Of a DNA stretch of 64,000 nt, positions 12,660 to 23,117 are shown piece after piece. How positions within the stretch are numbered: position 1 is the stretch's first letter; each line of letters begins with the position of its first letter. The stretch is from assembly GCA_038373885.1 (NCBI GenBank), contig JAWZYV010018234.1:742549-806548 (forward strand), written 5' to 3'. The position numbers and the translations under genes are program-made. This DNA comes from Cheiracanthium punctorium (taxonomy: Eukaryota; Arthropoda; Arachnida; Araneae; Cheiracanthiidae). The notes below the pieces were generated by a model. The model was not told the origin of the DNA. It saw only the letters and a list, made by a program, of their open reading frames with translations, and did no database searches.

Positions 12660-12868
12660 GGGATTAAGGTCAATTATCTACATGAGGAATCTAGGCCTGT
12701 GGGTGGGGTGCCCTCCGTGGGGGTCTTTCTAAGGGGTCCTAACCCGTATTTACGCTAAGTTTCGGAGGAAACCACGGAAAACTCCGAACGGTTAGGTCGG
12801 CGGACGCGATCTGGTTTTGAACCAGGCACCTTCCTTCTTCCAGTTCAGAGCGCTATGCACTCGGACTA
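12660..12868 (-). mobile_element. tRNA-derived SINE
   Basis: Read on the minus strand from about 12868, a tRNA-like head has an A-box-like TAGCGCTCTGAACTGG and a B box GGTTCAAAACC. A non-tRNA body with GTTTTCCGTGGTTTCC and GGGTTAGGACCCC follows. The body resembles a central block common in arthropod SINEs (from memory, unverified). It directly abuts the Helitron-like copy at 12886. No obvious poly-A tail or target duplication is seen. Confidence 0.7.
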
Positions 12869-12885
12869 GTTAAAAAAATAAAAGG

Positions 12886-14060
12886 AAGAAAATCTGAAAC
12901 ACTTTCAGATTTTAAATACGCACCAAAGTACTATATATTAAAAGCGTATCATAGTTTATGCGTCGTCCCTATTTTTCTTCCTTATTCCATTAAGTTGGAA
13001 AGTGTATCATTATTCATGACTGTGCCGTATTTTGCTTCCTTGTTTCATAAAACCCATCTTTGGAATCGAAATCTATCTTAAAATCGCCTACTAAAACTAT
13101 TTTACAATCGTTGCCAAGTATATTACAACTATACTTCACCGTTTTAAATATTGTTTCGAATGTCCATCATAATCCAAGAGTGTGCAGTGTTTCTCTTTCT
13201 GGTTTGACTCCTACTTTAACGCCCCGACTCTCGCCAAGGTGGCGATCATTAAACATATGGAGCTACCACGTCGATTTTTTGTATTTATGTGGCAATCGTA
13301 ATTTAGAATTAAAATGGCGATTTGGAACTACATGTAAGTAAAGCATTTCGTTACATTTTTATTTATTTTGGGTTGCCAATTAATGTAGTTTTAATAATTA
13401 AGTATCTTCAAATTCCTCAACTGGTGCGTTTATCGCTAATTTGTTCACGGTAGTTTTCATCTAGTTATTTTGGGAGTGTTGAAACTTGTGCATAAGTCCT
13501 AGAGACCCATGACTGCAAAGCTCGCCAAAGTGCGGGATTTTTTAGGTTAGCGAGAGCGGGGGCGTTAAAATAGGAATCAACTCTTGCTTGTAGCGTAAAA
13601 CACATCTTACGGTTTCAGTGGGCGATTTTAAGATAGAATCGAAATCTATCTTAAAATCGTCTACTGAAACTGTTTTACTATCTTCTCCAGGCGTATTCCA
13701 CCTATATCCCGTAGACATTTTAAATACTGTTTGGAATGGGCATCATAATCCATGAGTGTACCGTGTTTTCCTTCCTTGTTCCATAAAACACTTCTTCGGA
13801 ATAGAAATCTATATTGAAATCACCTACCAAAACTGTTTAACAATTTTCGCCTGGCATAGTCAAACTATACTTCACCTTTATAAATACCATTTGGAAAGTG
13901 TATTATAATCTATCAGTGTGTCGTATTTGTCTTCGCTGTTCTATAAAACACTTCTTCGGAATTAAAATCTATTTTAAAATCGCCTACTAAAACTATTTTA
14001 CAATATTCGCCAGGTGTTTTCTAGCTATACTCGAAATATATTTATAAAAAACGCCACACA
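12886..14060 (-). mobile_element. Helitron-like copy C, truncated, reverse orientation
   Basis: Its reverse complement matches the tandem copies at 55888-57394 and 57779-59290. Shared landmarks are the TCTGAAAxTGTTTCAGATTT tail, the CGCCACCTTGGCGAGAG block, the CAGTCATGGGTCTCT block and several GCGATTTTAAxATAGATTTC motifs. The copy stops at AAATATATTTATAAA, so both Helitron termini are absent. At 13478-13485 it has GTTGAAAC (GTTTCAAC on the coding orientation), the unoccupied version of the site that carries a hAT MITE in both other copies. About four degenerate units encoding a GDFxIDF-like peptide lie within 13050-14010. Confidence 0.75.
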
Positions 14061-14307
14061 ATTCATTAAAAAAAAAAAAAAAACACATTTCAAAAGTGAC
14101 TCGACGCGAAAATTGTACCAAAATCGTGTCTACACAAAAAGCAAGGTTGAAATTAATAGCACTCTGGTGCTAACAAATCGAACATGTAACATACGTATCT
14201 ACTTCCATACGTAGATGGAGTATACGACTATAGTACGTTAACGTATAGTATAGTTATGTATATAGTACGACTATATACGTAAATAGATGGAGTATACGAC
14301 ATACCTA

Positions 14308-14517
14308 CACCCTCCAAAAAAAGTATTCGAGCAAGAGAGAAATTTCCTATTTTAGATTTGCGAATAATAATTAAGTTTTGAAAACGCACAACTTGATAGA
14401 AATATGGAAAGTTATTTTTATACATAGCCTAATTCATATTCTATGATAAATAATTTTTAATATACGAAACCAACGCAAGAAATTTATCTCTTGCTCGAAT
14501 ACTTTCTTTGGAGGGTG
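14308..14517. mobile_element. 210-bp Tc1/mariner-type MITE
   Basis: Terminal inverted repeats of about 40 bp start CACCCTCCAAAXAAAGTATT, continue with CGAGCAAGAGA, and differ by only a few bases. TA lies immediately outside at 14306-14307 and 14518-14519. The 130-bp interior has no coding capacity. Tip sequence, size and TA duplication fit a non-autonomous Tc1/mariner derivative. Confidence 0.85.
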
Positions 14518-14734
14518 TACATGCATGCATATGCGACGCGTAGTAAAAGTGTATTTCTTCTATTCTGTATTGCTTCTGCACTGCATTATCATATAAGAAA
14601 AATGCGATTACAAATACATCTCAAATATAAAAGAAATCTGCAAAAAACTTGTAAATGTTATCATTCGAATTGCATCGTAGGGACGGAAAGGTTTAAATGC
14701 ATGTGTCAACACCACATTAGAACTTATCGAAAAG

Positions 14735-15003
14735 TGATACGCACCCTGGTGTTCGGCCAACCTCACGCATAAAGTGAACGGGCCAGTTCCCTAAATCCGT
14801 ATCCAACCCGATGAAAACTCATCGGTTAGACTACTTCGGACGTTTCCACGTCCGAGGGGACATGAACTGCGTGTATCCGAGCAGTTTCACAGTGAACGGC
14901 CCTATTTCTTCTCATCGGCTCAAGGCTACGTGGCCGGTGAAGGCCCGAGCAAAATTGCTAGTAGGGTACAAGATATATCGTGGATGTGCTTGGGTTTCGG
15001 TCT
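14735..15003. other. GC-rich island, unidentified
   Basis: About 270 bases of GC- and CpG-rich sequence in AT-rich surroundings, with short internal inverted words. Examples are ACGTTTCCACGT, GATGAAAACTCATC, and GTGAACGGGCC near one side against GTGAACGGCCC near the other. A 64-codon frame through it shows no homology. It may be a repeat related to the island at 9300-9655. Confidence 0.4.
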
Positions 15004-16269
15004 AAACATGTAAATTTCTTAATTTGTATACTGGATGGGTAATAATTTTAAGTAGAGAAAAGGGGAGAAGTGCAATTCATGACAATTATTGGTATTCAAA
15101 TTAAGTATTTAGCATAATTTAATGCATATTGTGCATAATATGCATACAATTCAAGCGTCTGACTCTATACCGTACGTGAAGGTCAAACTGTTGTATTGTA
15201 CAGTCCAGACTTTGGCAACACTTCCCTCATAGAAAAGATTTAGCGTCTGTAACTTAATTATATTAATCTTCATGTCTTATAATCTTGCATTCAATTTTTA
15301 CAACTTAACCAACATTTATAATGACATTCTCGTCGAACTACTAGATTACGACTTTCGTAATCCATTTAAACGCAAAAGACCTAGGGCGATTTTCGGCAAA
15401 TGCTCGCCTTTTCAAGATATATCACACATCAAATCATGGTATGCATTACAATTAACAATATTATTTGCATACTATGACTACACATTTCTCTGAATATTAC
15501 GGGCCACTTGTTGGGTAAATAATTCAAACATTTTGAAAACAAGAAAAGTTAAAAAAAGCCTTTCCCCTGCTTAATATTCAACATCTAATCGGGCGGAGTG
15601 TTCATACAGATCACTTCTTGCTGTAAATGACTGATACTTAACTCAATCCGACGTGTTTGGAGATTCGAGAAAAGACTGAAAATACACTGCGCAGATCTGC
15701 ACCTGGTGGAGTTAAAGGCCTAGTGCCCAGGGCACTCCTACAAGAACATTCCATCAATAAGTCAATCAGTCTCATAATTCATTGAAGCTTTTAGCAAGTT
15801 CCATGTACATGCACAATGACGTAACTGTAACTGATGTAGATGGTGCCCTCTATACTTTCCGTGATTACGTCACTCTAATAAAGATTACTTGAAGGTATAA
15901 TATGGCATAGTCGTGGTTGACCTTTAAAGAGTTAAAATCTTGCAATTTAATATTCCGTAATGGAAACGCTCTTATGGCCACCAATATGCTTAAATTTAAG
16001 TGGAAATATAGCAGAGAAGGGCGGTGTTTTAAACGTGGTTTTATATTTTTAAGGGCTAGAAGCCATGTCAAGAGATAAAGGGATGTTAAATTTTCAATAC
16101 TGCTAAACTGTGATGGAAAGGAAGCTGTGGAACTGTTGATGACGTTCTAAAGGTTTTTGGAGGATTATGTGAATGCAAGAAGAGATGTAGTGGAGCGTGA
16201 CGTATTTGATTGCCGAGTATAAGAATCTTGCGAGCGTTTCGGGGAGTTTTTTACTGACTTAATAAAACG
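15004..16269. other. No gene seen
   Basis: Ordinary AT-rich DNA. Open frames at 15272-15493 (plus) and 15865-16071 (minus) have no supporting motif. The end of this stretch may contain eroded upstream parts of the mariner relic at 16270, but I cannot align them. Confidence 0.4.
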
Positions 16270-16641
16270 AATAAAAGACAGCAATTGGGAAAAACCTTTC
16301 AGAAGTAACGGGGCGTCGTGTTTCATCAAGACAATGCGAGAACTCTTGTGTCTTTGATAACTCGACAAAAGTTGCTGTTGGGGTGTTCTATCCCACCCAC
16401 CATAGTCACCAGATATCTTGCCCTCTGATTTACACCTATTTCGATCACTACAAAAATCCCTCAATGGAGAAAAAAAAAAAACTGTAGCTCTTTGGTCGAA
16501 AAGGAAAAAAAAAAAAACTGCCGTAGAAATGTTTTTCGGTGAAAAACCAGAGAGATTCTTTAAGAACGGAATTTTCATGATGCCTGAACTATGGAGATGG
16601 AGAAACGTTTTAGAAAGAAATGGTACCTATATATTTAACTA
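16270..16641 (+). pseudogene. Mariner transposase relic, C-terminal half
   Basis: A decayed mariner-family transposase, an enzyme that cuts and pastes DNA at TA sites. Across frames one reads RGVVFHQDNAR (16309 onward; the catalytic Asp of the HQDNA motif is retained), then LITRQKLLL. Next come SPDILPSDLHLFRSL (third acidic residue of the mariner DDD triad; the preceding Tyr codon is now TAG) and FKNGIFMMPELW with a final NGTYIFN before a TAA. Stops and at least two frameshifts break the gene, and poly-A expansions at about 16470 and 16507 interrupt a loop. The N-terminal DNA-binding half is missing and inverted ends were not found. No function is expected. Confidence 0.85.
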
Positions 16642-18475
16642 AAATTTAGAACTCCTGCTTTTCTTTTTCTTTCAAAATCGGCATGAAATTTCCAGAGAGA
16701 CCAATATATACGTTTTTTTCATGATCAATTTAAAAATAACACCAAAATTTTCTGATTTTTTTTCAATTTAATTTCTTTTTCAACGTTAAAAGACTTATAT
16801 ACATATAAACTTCAACATGAGTATAGATTGTCTTAAGAAAACTTTATTATTTTAAAATTAAAATGTCTCAAACTTACTAAAATATGTGTTTATTCACCTT
16901 AGACATTCTAAAGAGAGTAAGTAAATTTTTTTATTCATACGCTCCATCACTCACGCCATTATTTTACGTTTTAAATAACCACGATCCATCATAACATAAT
17001 TAAATATAATGGGATAATGAAGTAATGAATTGTTTTTTTCCTTCTTTTTTTTTTAAACATAACCATTCACTGCATTATGAAGCATATCTCACTACCTTTT
17101 ATTACTACTAAGGTGTGTTTGGAAAAAAATATATTTAAGAAATTTTCCCTGAGGATATCGTGTTTATTAAAGACTTTTTAATGAAGGATTTCTTTTTTTC
17201 TCAGCATTAGCATTTGCTTCCGGGTAAATTTTTTATATAAATTCTATTCATTCCGTTATCAGCTTCAGCGCAATTTCTTTTTAATTTTCAACGCAATCAT
17301 TTTTCAGTTTCACTGTTATCTAAAAGCTTAGAAACGCTAGTTCTATCAACAATATCCCGTTTCTGTACTTTAAAAAAATTGATGAGCCTGAAAATTAAGT
17401 CCGTGACAAATATTTTTTTTTATTCCATGTTTATTTATAACGATATCGTATACAAGGAAACATTACAAAACGGATTTTATTAAAGCTTCAGAAATATGGT
17501 AGAGGACGTTAAAATAGAATAAATTGCGATAAAAAGTGCTAATGTTCATGCAATGATAAAAATAACGACACAAGCATTAGAGATATAAAAAGAAAATTTG
17601 TCAATAAAAACAGTGTTTTTAATGTTAGAATAGTGTAACTGAATACCTACAGTAAACTCAACATTTTTTTAAATGATAAAAATACAAATCTGCTGTTCAG
17701 CCAAACTTACATTTTTCGCTTTGTCTGTTAAACTGTCATTTTATTTTTTATAAAATGTAGTAAGACTAGTACCCCTTAAATAAAATAAAGTGACTTGTAG
17801 CCTTAGATTCTGGGAGGGGGTCTTCTTAGGCGTGGTTCTTATTATTCATCCAAAGAATTTAGAAAACTACTAAAAAGATGGTAATTTTAGTCTTCGAGTC
17901 CTTCTGACAACAATTGATCATCCGAGCAAAAGCGCATACATCCACACAAATTTAACGTCACTTTTAATATTTTGTTTATTTACATATTTTTTAATATACC
18001 AGTTTTTAAAAAGTTGACCTAACACATACTTAAAAAAAAGTTCATGTTTCTGACATCAAAGGAAAGCAAATGCTGTTAACTTCGGGACTCGACGTAAGTA
18101 TGCAAGACGGTTTCCTCAGTGAAACATCCCTTACTATTCGTAGTTATGCTTGACTAATCGCAATCGTGAAAACTGTGAATTACTTCATTCGTAATGGTTT
18201 CCGACATAGCTTATTAACCCGACTGAACTCCAAATATAGTGCTAACATAGTGTGTGCTGGCAAAAAATGTGTAAGCTATAGCTTTCACCCCTTAATGGTC
18301 ACATTTTGCTAGTAGATTGCTATCAGCGAATTACATAGCCATGGTCCACAACACAAGCACAGACGATATCCACATCAAACCAACTTCCTCGTAATAAAAT
18401 TATTGTTGTGCCTGCAATCATCTGCAATAATTATCTGTTGCTGAGTAGATTTCTGTAAGTAAAACAATACATATA
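16642..18475. other. AT-rich stretch, no gene seen
   Basis: Long T and A runs dominate, and no open frame carries a recognisable motif. Nothing bounded was found. Confidence 0.5.
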
Positions 18476-18895
18476 CAGGGTGCCCCAAAAATATGGTAAC
18501 ACTTTCTATTAGAGATAAGTGGGCAATGCAAGTTGGAAAAATGTTCAAAATAAGTTTTAAAAAAAGGACTATGTTAAGAAAAAATTGCCGACGTAAATTT
18601 TCAAAAAGTAACACTTTTTTAAATTTGCATACGATTTCCGTAGAAAAAATTCCCAGTTAAAAAAATGTGTCCTATACACTAATGACCTGATGTACGAAAT
18701 TTGACAATTATATCTTAAAAACTGGCAGAGACAAGATAAATATATTCTGACTTAAACCACACTCTTCAATGTTTCTCGAAAGTAAAAAATCTGGAGTGAC
18801 ACCACTCGACTTTCCGAACACTTACGCTTAAGATCATCACCAAGCATTTAAATAAATTTTAATCGATGAATAATTCAAACATATATACCAAATTT

Positions 18896-19425
18896 GAGCT
18901 CAATCGAAAGTACCGTTTAAACGCGAGAGCACTTCCAAGAATTTCTCCTCATAGGCCATAATGTAAAAGAAATCTTTGTCGTAGCCCTGTAGAAAAACTA
19001 TAAGTCCTATACATATCAAAATCAATATCGGTCTTATGATGGTGGTTTATAACATTATACTCAATTTGAGCTCAATCGAATGTACTGCTTAAACGCTAGC
19101 GCACTTTCAAGAATTTCTCCCCATAGGCTATAATGTAAAAGAAATCTTTGTCGTAGCTCTGTAGAAGAACTATAAGTCCTATACACATCAAAATCAATAC
19201 CGGTCTTACGATGGTGGTTTATAACATGTATACCGAATTTGAGCTCAATCGAATGTACCGTTTAAACGCTAGCGCACTTTCAAGAATTTTCCCCCATAGG
19301 CCATAATGTAAAAGAAATCTTTGTCGTAGCCTTGTAGAAAAACTATAAGACCTATACACACCAAAATCAATACCGGTCTTGCGACGGTGGTTTGTAACAT
19401 ATATACCCAATTTGAGCTCAATCGA
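18896..19425. repeat. 172-173-bp tandem repeat, three units plus a partial
   Basis: GAGCTCAATCGA recurs at 18896, 19068, 19241 and 19414, giving a period of 172-173 bases. Each full unit also carries CATAATGTAAAAGAAATC, TTTGTCGTAG, CTATAAG and CGATGGTGGTTT-like blocks with a few substitutions. The same unit occurs inverted at about 57580-57775. A 63-codon frame through it is a by-product of the repeat. Confidence 0.9.
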
Positions 19426-19449
19426 ATGCTCTGTTCAGGAGGTATCGTG

Positions 19450-19451
<2 letters not shown>

Positions 19452-19481
<30 letters not shown>
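19452..19481. repeat. CA dinucleotide tract
   Basis: About 15 uninterrupted CA units at the end of the 173-bp repeat array. The reverse-oriented homologue at 57528-57553 has the complementary TG tract at the same relative position. Confidence 0.95.
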
Positions 19482-19482
<1 letters not shown>

Positions 19483-19971
19483 CTCGCAAAAATAGCATAA
19501 ATGAATTCAGAAGACCTCAAAACGTGTAAATACACCAAAATCTCGAATTCGAATTTTTTCATGATTACAATACTTTCCTTACATGGTACATGTTCGGAAA
19601 GTAAAAATTACATCGGATGATCGCATTTAAGGGTTTGTGCTGAAATTGCGAAAAGAAATAATTTTTTGACATCTATCATGAACGTTCATATTCAAATTCA
19701 TGTATAGCCGCTAATCCCGTCACAAAGATATTTCTGTGACGTTGTATGAGGAAAGGCAGAAATTTGTACATCATCACATTAATGTAGAGAGGATAAATTA
19801 GACAAATAGAGGAAAATTAGGACATTTTACTAATTGGGAATTTTTTGTATTGGGGTTATGCACAAATTTAAAAAGTGCAACCTTTAAAAAATTAAAGGGA
19901 GGAACTTTTTCCTCTAAATAAAGAATTAAAGCGTGTTACCACCTTCATGGGACACCTTATATATATATATA

Positions 19972-20114
19972 CAGTCAACTCCGGTTATAAAGAACCTCTG
20001 GGGACCATAAAATTTCGTCCACTATATCCAAAGTTCACTAATACCAAAGTGTTCCCATGAGGAGCAGAGAATCGGAACTAATGGTTTGCATTCACTATAG
20101 CCGAAAGTTCACTG
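19972..20114. mobile_element. 143-bp pogo/Tigger-type MITE
   Basis: The left tip CAGTCAACTCCGGTTATAAA and the reverse complement of the right tip CAGTGAACTTTCGGCTATAG match over most of their length. TA flanks both sides (19970-19971, 20115-20116). CAGT tips with TATA-like subterminal words and a TA duplication are typical of pogo/Tigger relatives. It lies 12 bases from the preceding element. Confidence 0.7.
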
Positions 20115-20159
20115 TATTAAGAGGTGTATATATATATTCTTTTTTTTTTTCTGATAGAG

Positions 20160-20303
20160 TGAGCACTTCCCTTATAGGCATTCACCGCGGAGACCCGAAG
20201 TGTTGGCCATTTTACTATAGTAGCACCTAGTAAGTGGCCATCATTACCCCAAAACAAGCGGAATCTCCTAATTTTGAACCAATTCCAGATCAGAGATCTA
20301 GGG
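20160..20303 (+). mobile_element. SINE-like repeat, left part (split by insertion)
   Basis: GTTGGCCATTTTACTATAG and TAAGTGGCCA match the bodies of the SINEs at 26640-26832 and 47041-47242. TTTTGAACCAATTCCAGA then matches the 62760 repeat. The repeat stops at 20303, where the inverted-repeat element begins, and resumes at 21725. Confidence 0.65.
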
Positions 20304-21724
20304 GAGAGTGGCCTAAAGCAGGTAGGTTAACAATAAATATCCAAAAAAAAAAGTCGTTTTTCGGCTTTTATCATCAACATGATTGATTTATTTCTTAGGA
20401 GGGATCTTAAACTTCAAAACAAAAAATGAGTATTGCGTTATTTTATTTATAATAATTGTTTATTATCAAAAATTAAAAATGCTTAGAAAACCCACTTGGC
20501 CTAAAGCGAGCAAGTCGTTTGAGCAAAGCGGGTAAGTACAATATACTTTACAAATCTCAGCACATATTAATTTCCTTAAGGATTGCTATTGAAACTTTAA
20601 TTGAACTTATAATTATCATTAAATAAACTTTAAAATAAGAACAATTTTTGACTTATTTTATCAGCCTTATTAAAGGTCCCAATGATATAAATGATTATCA
20701 CATTAACTTATTTTGATTTGGTGCATTTGTTAATTAAATATAAAGTAATAAATGAGTAAATTATTAGATAACTGTCAGTATGAAAAAATAACCTTTCAAG
20801 TTATACTTATGCCATTAATATTCAAAATCTCATTTGATATATCTATTAATAAAATTAAAAAATAAAAAATGACTAAATCATCAGACTAGTTAACTGCCAT
20901 TATGATAAAATAACTTTTTGAGTTATAATTATCTCATTAAAATTTAAAATCTCATTGGATATATTTGTCAATAAAATAAAAAAATAAAAAATGATTAAGC
21001 CATTAGACTATTATTTGTTAATTTAAAAAATAACTTTTTAAATTATACTCAACTAATTTAAATTTTATACTTATTTTAAATCAGTCTCAACTTATATTTA
21101 TTAACCATCTATAACAAAATGCAGAAAAATTAGAATTAAATTGTATCAGTGCAAAGCCGGTATCTACCCGGCAGATACCCGCTTTGCCCGAAAGCACATT
21201 TTTACTTGAAGAATAATAACCTAATAAAAATGACAACGCAGAATCATCGTGGTATTTTATAGGTAGATAGCATCAAAATAATGTAGTAATATTGGCAATA
21301 AAAATAATAAGCTGGTTTTCGACTAGTCAAGAATTACATACCTTCAGTTTTTTTAACGAATTCCAAAATTATTTTATTTTGTGTCTCGTTACGCCATGTT
21401 GCTACGCCGGTGGACCATTGGGTCTGGACAGGCGCGTAGCCAGGAAAATTTTTCGGGTGGGGGGGATATGCGCCTGGAAAAATTTTCGGGGGAGGGGGGG
21501 ATATGAACTTATATGTGTATAAATAGACGGAATTTCATCACTAATCCAAAAATTTCGGGGGGATATATCTCGATATCCCCCACCTGGCTACGCCCCTGAG
21601 TCTGGATGAAACTCGGGTGGGTTCGGGTATTTATGGCACATGTCGATATTAGCGCATGCGCACTGTGAGGCAACATATGAATGCCTACCCGCTTTGGGCG
21701 ACCTACCCGTTTTGGGCCACTCTC
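20304..21724. mobile_element. 1.4 kb non-autonomous DNA transposon with GAGAGTGGCC tips
   Basis: The left tip GAGAGTGGCCTAAAGCAGGT and the reverse complement of the right tip GAGAGTGGCCCAAAACGGGT match 21 of 24 positions. Subterminal variants of GCAAAGCGGGTA recur near 20525, 21165-21190 and 21690. The interior is AT-rich without coding. The element interrupts a SINE-like repeat and itself contains a hAT MITE at 21429-21598. No clear target duplication was found, so its superfamily is open. Confidence 0.75.
21429..21598. mobile_element. hAT-type MITE, copy 1, with internal duplication
   Basis: It begins CAGGCGCGTAGCCAGGAAAA and ends with the inverted tip CCTGGCTACGCCCCTG. Flanking 8-mers GGTCTGGA (21421-21428) and AGTCTGGA (21599-21606) are a target duplication with one mismatch; 8 bp is the hAT signature. 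Relative to the copy at 31599-31736, a block of about 32 bases (GCCTGGAAAAATTTTCGGGG followed by GATATG) is duplicated. Confidence 0.9.
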
Positions 21725-21950
21725 GCCATCACCTGGATCTCAGCATCTTTAGAGGTATCATATCAACATTTGGAGCCATTACAGCGTTTACGGGCACCAT
21801 CTTCCGTTAGCGTACACTGTTCCACAGCAGTACCGATGAAGGAAGTTGTCATCTTCCAGGACGCTGACTAAAATCGGCCCTGCTTGCCATTCAGTGTTCT
21901 GACGGGAATAGAGATTGAACCGACTAGGCCAGTGGGTGACATAGTAAGTA
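21725..21950 (+). mobile_element. SINE-like repeat, right part (split by insertion)
   Basis: It continues the repeat interrupted at 20303. AGAGGTATC, TTTGGAGCC, TTCCGTTAGCGTACACTGTT and the spacing between them match 62955-63035. The downstream end AGATTGAACCGACTAGGCC resembles an inverted RNA polymerase III B box (GGTTCAATCT), suggesting a tRNA-like head. Confidence 0.65.
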
Positions 21951-22761
21951 TATCTAGGGTAGATCGAACAGTGAGATTGAAAAAACCCAGTGCATTAGCA
22001 TTTTGTACAATTTTTTATTAAAATAAGTTTTAAAGCGTTTTTCATTCTATGGATTGGTAACGATTAAGTTCCTTCCATGCAATAAGAAGGTATTTCACGG
22101 TTCATTGGTTTCCCTGATCACATGTTCTTCTGTTGAAAAAATAATAATTTGCCGATATCTATTATATTATGTTCCTTTATTGGGAATATTATTTATTTCA
22201 CGAAATGAACAATGCATTGTCAATGTCTGTTTCTTTAGAGACATTGGGGCACTCCCCAACTGGTTACTTTAACTCTCCAAAAAGCCAAACCCCCAAAACA
22301 TAGTCCCTTATTCGGAATAATATTTATACAAGCTGCCCCGATTTTTCTCATAAATTACATACTACAAAGTAGTGTTTACACAGATAAATGACAAGAGCTA
22401 TATTCAGAAAACGTTATGATTTTTTAAAAGGAAATATTGTGCTAACATTTTAATTTACTGTCAGCTTAAACCAAATTGTAAAAAAAAGTACGTGGTAGAG
22501 AAAAAACGGAGCAAAACATTTTCTTGAATATGACTTTTAAACAACTTTTGCTTTTTAAGAGATTGATTTAAAAGCAAAACTAATAACTACCTTTTTCTCT
22601 AAGAATTATTCACTATTTTATTAGAGCAGTTTAGAAGATATTCAGATGTTTAGATAGCCACAAAAAAACGCTCATGCAATTACAGAGTATAAATAAAAAC
22701 ACTCATCTGCATTTATATACATAAATTACATATTAACACTTTTAAATCATGATTCCCTCAT
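21951..22761. other. AT-rich stretch, no gene seen
   Basis: A 72-codon plus-strand frame at 22054 has no recognisable motif. Nothing bounded was found. Confidence 0.5.
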
Positions 22762-23117
22762 TCAGTTTTCATGTATCGGCTTCTTATGAATCAGTCTGAT
22801 ACGCATTCTAATATTTAATGCAATGTTTTCTCTTCTATCGTCCTTTGAAGTTTGGCTTTGGGGGTAACCGGATAAATAATTCTCTTTTATTCTATGCATT
22901 TTTAAAAACCTGAAATGTTTTCTTTGCCCGGGCAATCTGAATATAGAAGTAGGATTGCCCAAGCAAGCTTGCTCTTGCAATTGATCGATCGCAAATCTAG
23001 TTACGAGATTATAATCTGGGCTCCATAAATGACGATCGAAATGCCAGGACTGATCCTTTGTGGCACGATAATCGGATTGTGGGTCATATTCTTGGAAGGT
23101 CCAGGAGCATTTTGTAC
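22762..23117 (-). CDS. Candidate terminal exon of an unidentified host gene
   Basis: Reading on the minus strand, TTATAACTCAG (an acceptor-like CAG ending at 23118) is followed by 117 codons and a TGA at 22762-22764. The peptide contains CSWTFQEYDPQSDYRA, then DQSWHFDRHLWSPDYN, RLPGQRKHFRFLKMHRIKEN and KDDRRENIAL. The Trp-, Asp-, Arg- and Gln-rich composition is unlike the Phe/Ile/Lys frames that AT-rich DNA gives here, and local GC content is raised. No membrane segment or signal is seen, and I recognise no family. An internal CTCGTAACT (about 23005) could act as a donor, which would give a shorter internal exon. A fragment of an unknown mobile element is the main alternative. No partner exon was identified in the window. 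Confidence 0.35.

Larger units (their letters stand above)
18476..19959. mobile_element. 1.5 kb element with ~240-bp terminal inverted repeats and satellite cargo
   Basis: The left arm (18476-18725) starts CAGGGTGCCCCAAAAA. The right arm (19715-19959), reverse complemented, starts TAAGGTGTCCCATGAAGG. Both continue with GGTAACAC, TTTTxAAA, CCCAxTTA and TGATGTACxAA. TA lies outside both tips, as in Tc1/mariner-type elements. Instead of a transposase, the interior holds a 173-bp tandem repeat and a CA tract that are also found at 57395-57778. A solo arm of the same family is at 10494-10740. Confidence 0.75.

Noticed and set aside
16165..16578. 137-codon minus-strand open frame
   Set aside because: It is antisense to the mariner relic, whose plus-strand motifs (HQDNAR, SPD ... 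LHLF) are unambiguous; its poly-Phe run comes from A-tracts on the other strand.
18896..19425. CRISPR-like regularly spaced repeats
   Set aside because: Units are contiguous 172-173-bp tandem repeats without unique spacers, in a eukaryotic transposon context.
19219..19562. Minus-strand frames of 63 and 97 codons
   Set aside because: They run through the 173-bp tandem repeat and the CA tract (giving a Cys-Val run) and are repeat artefacts.
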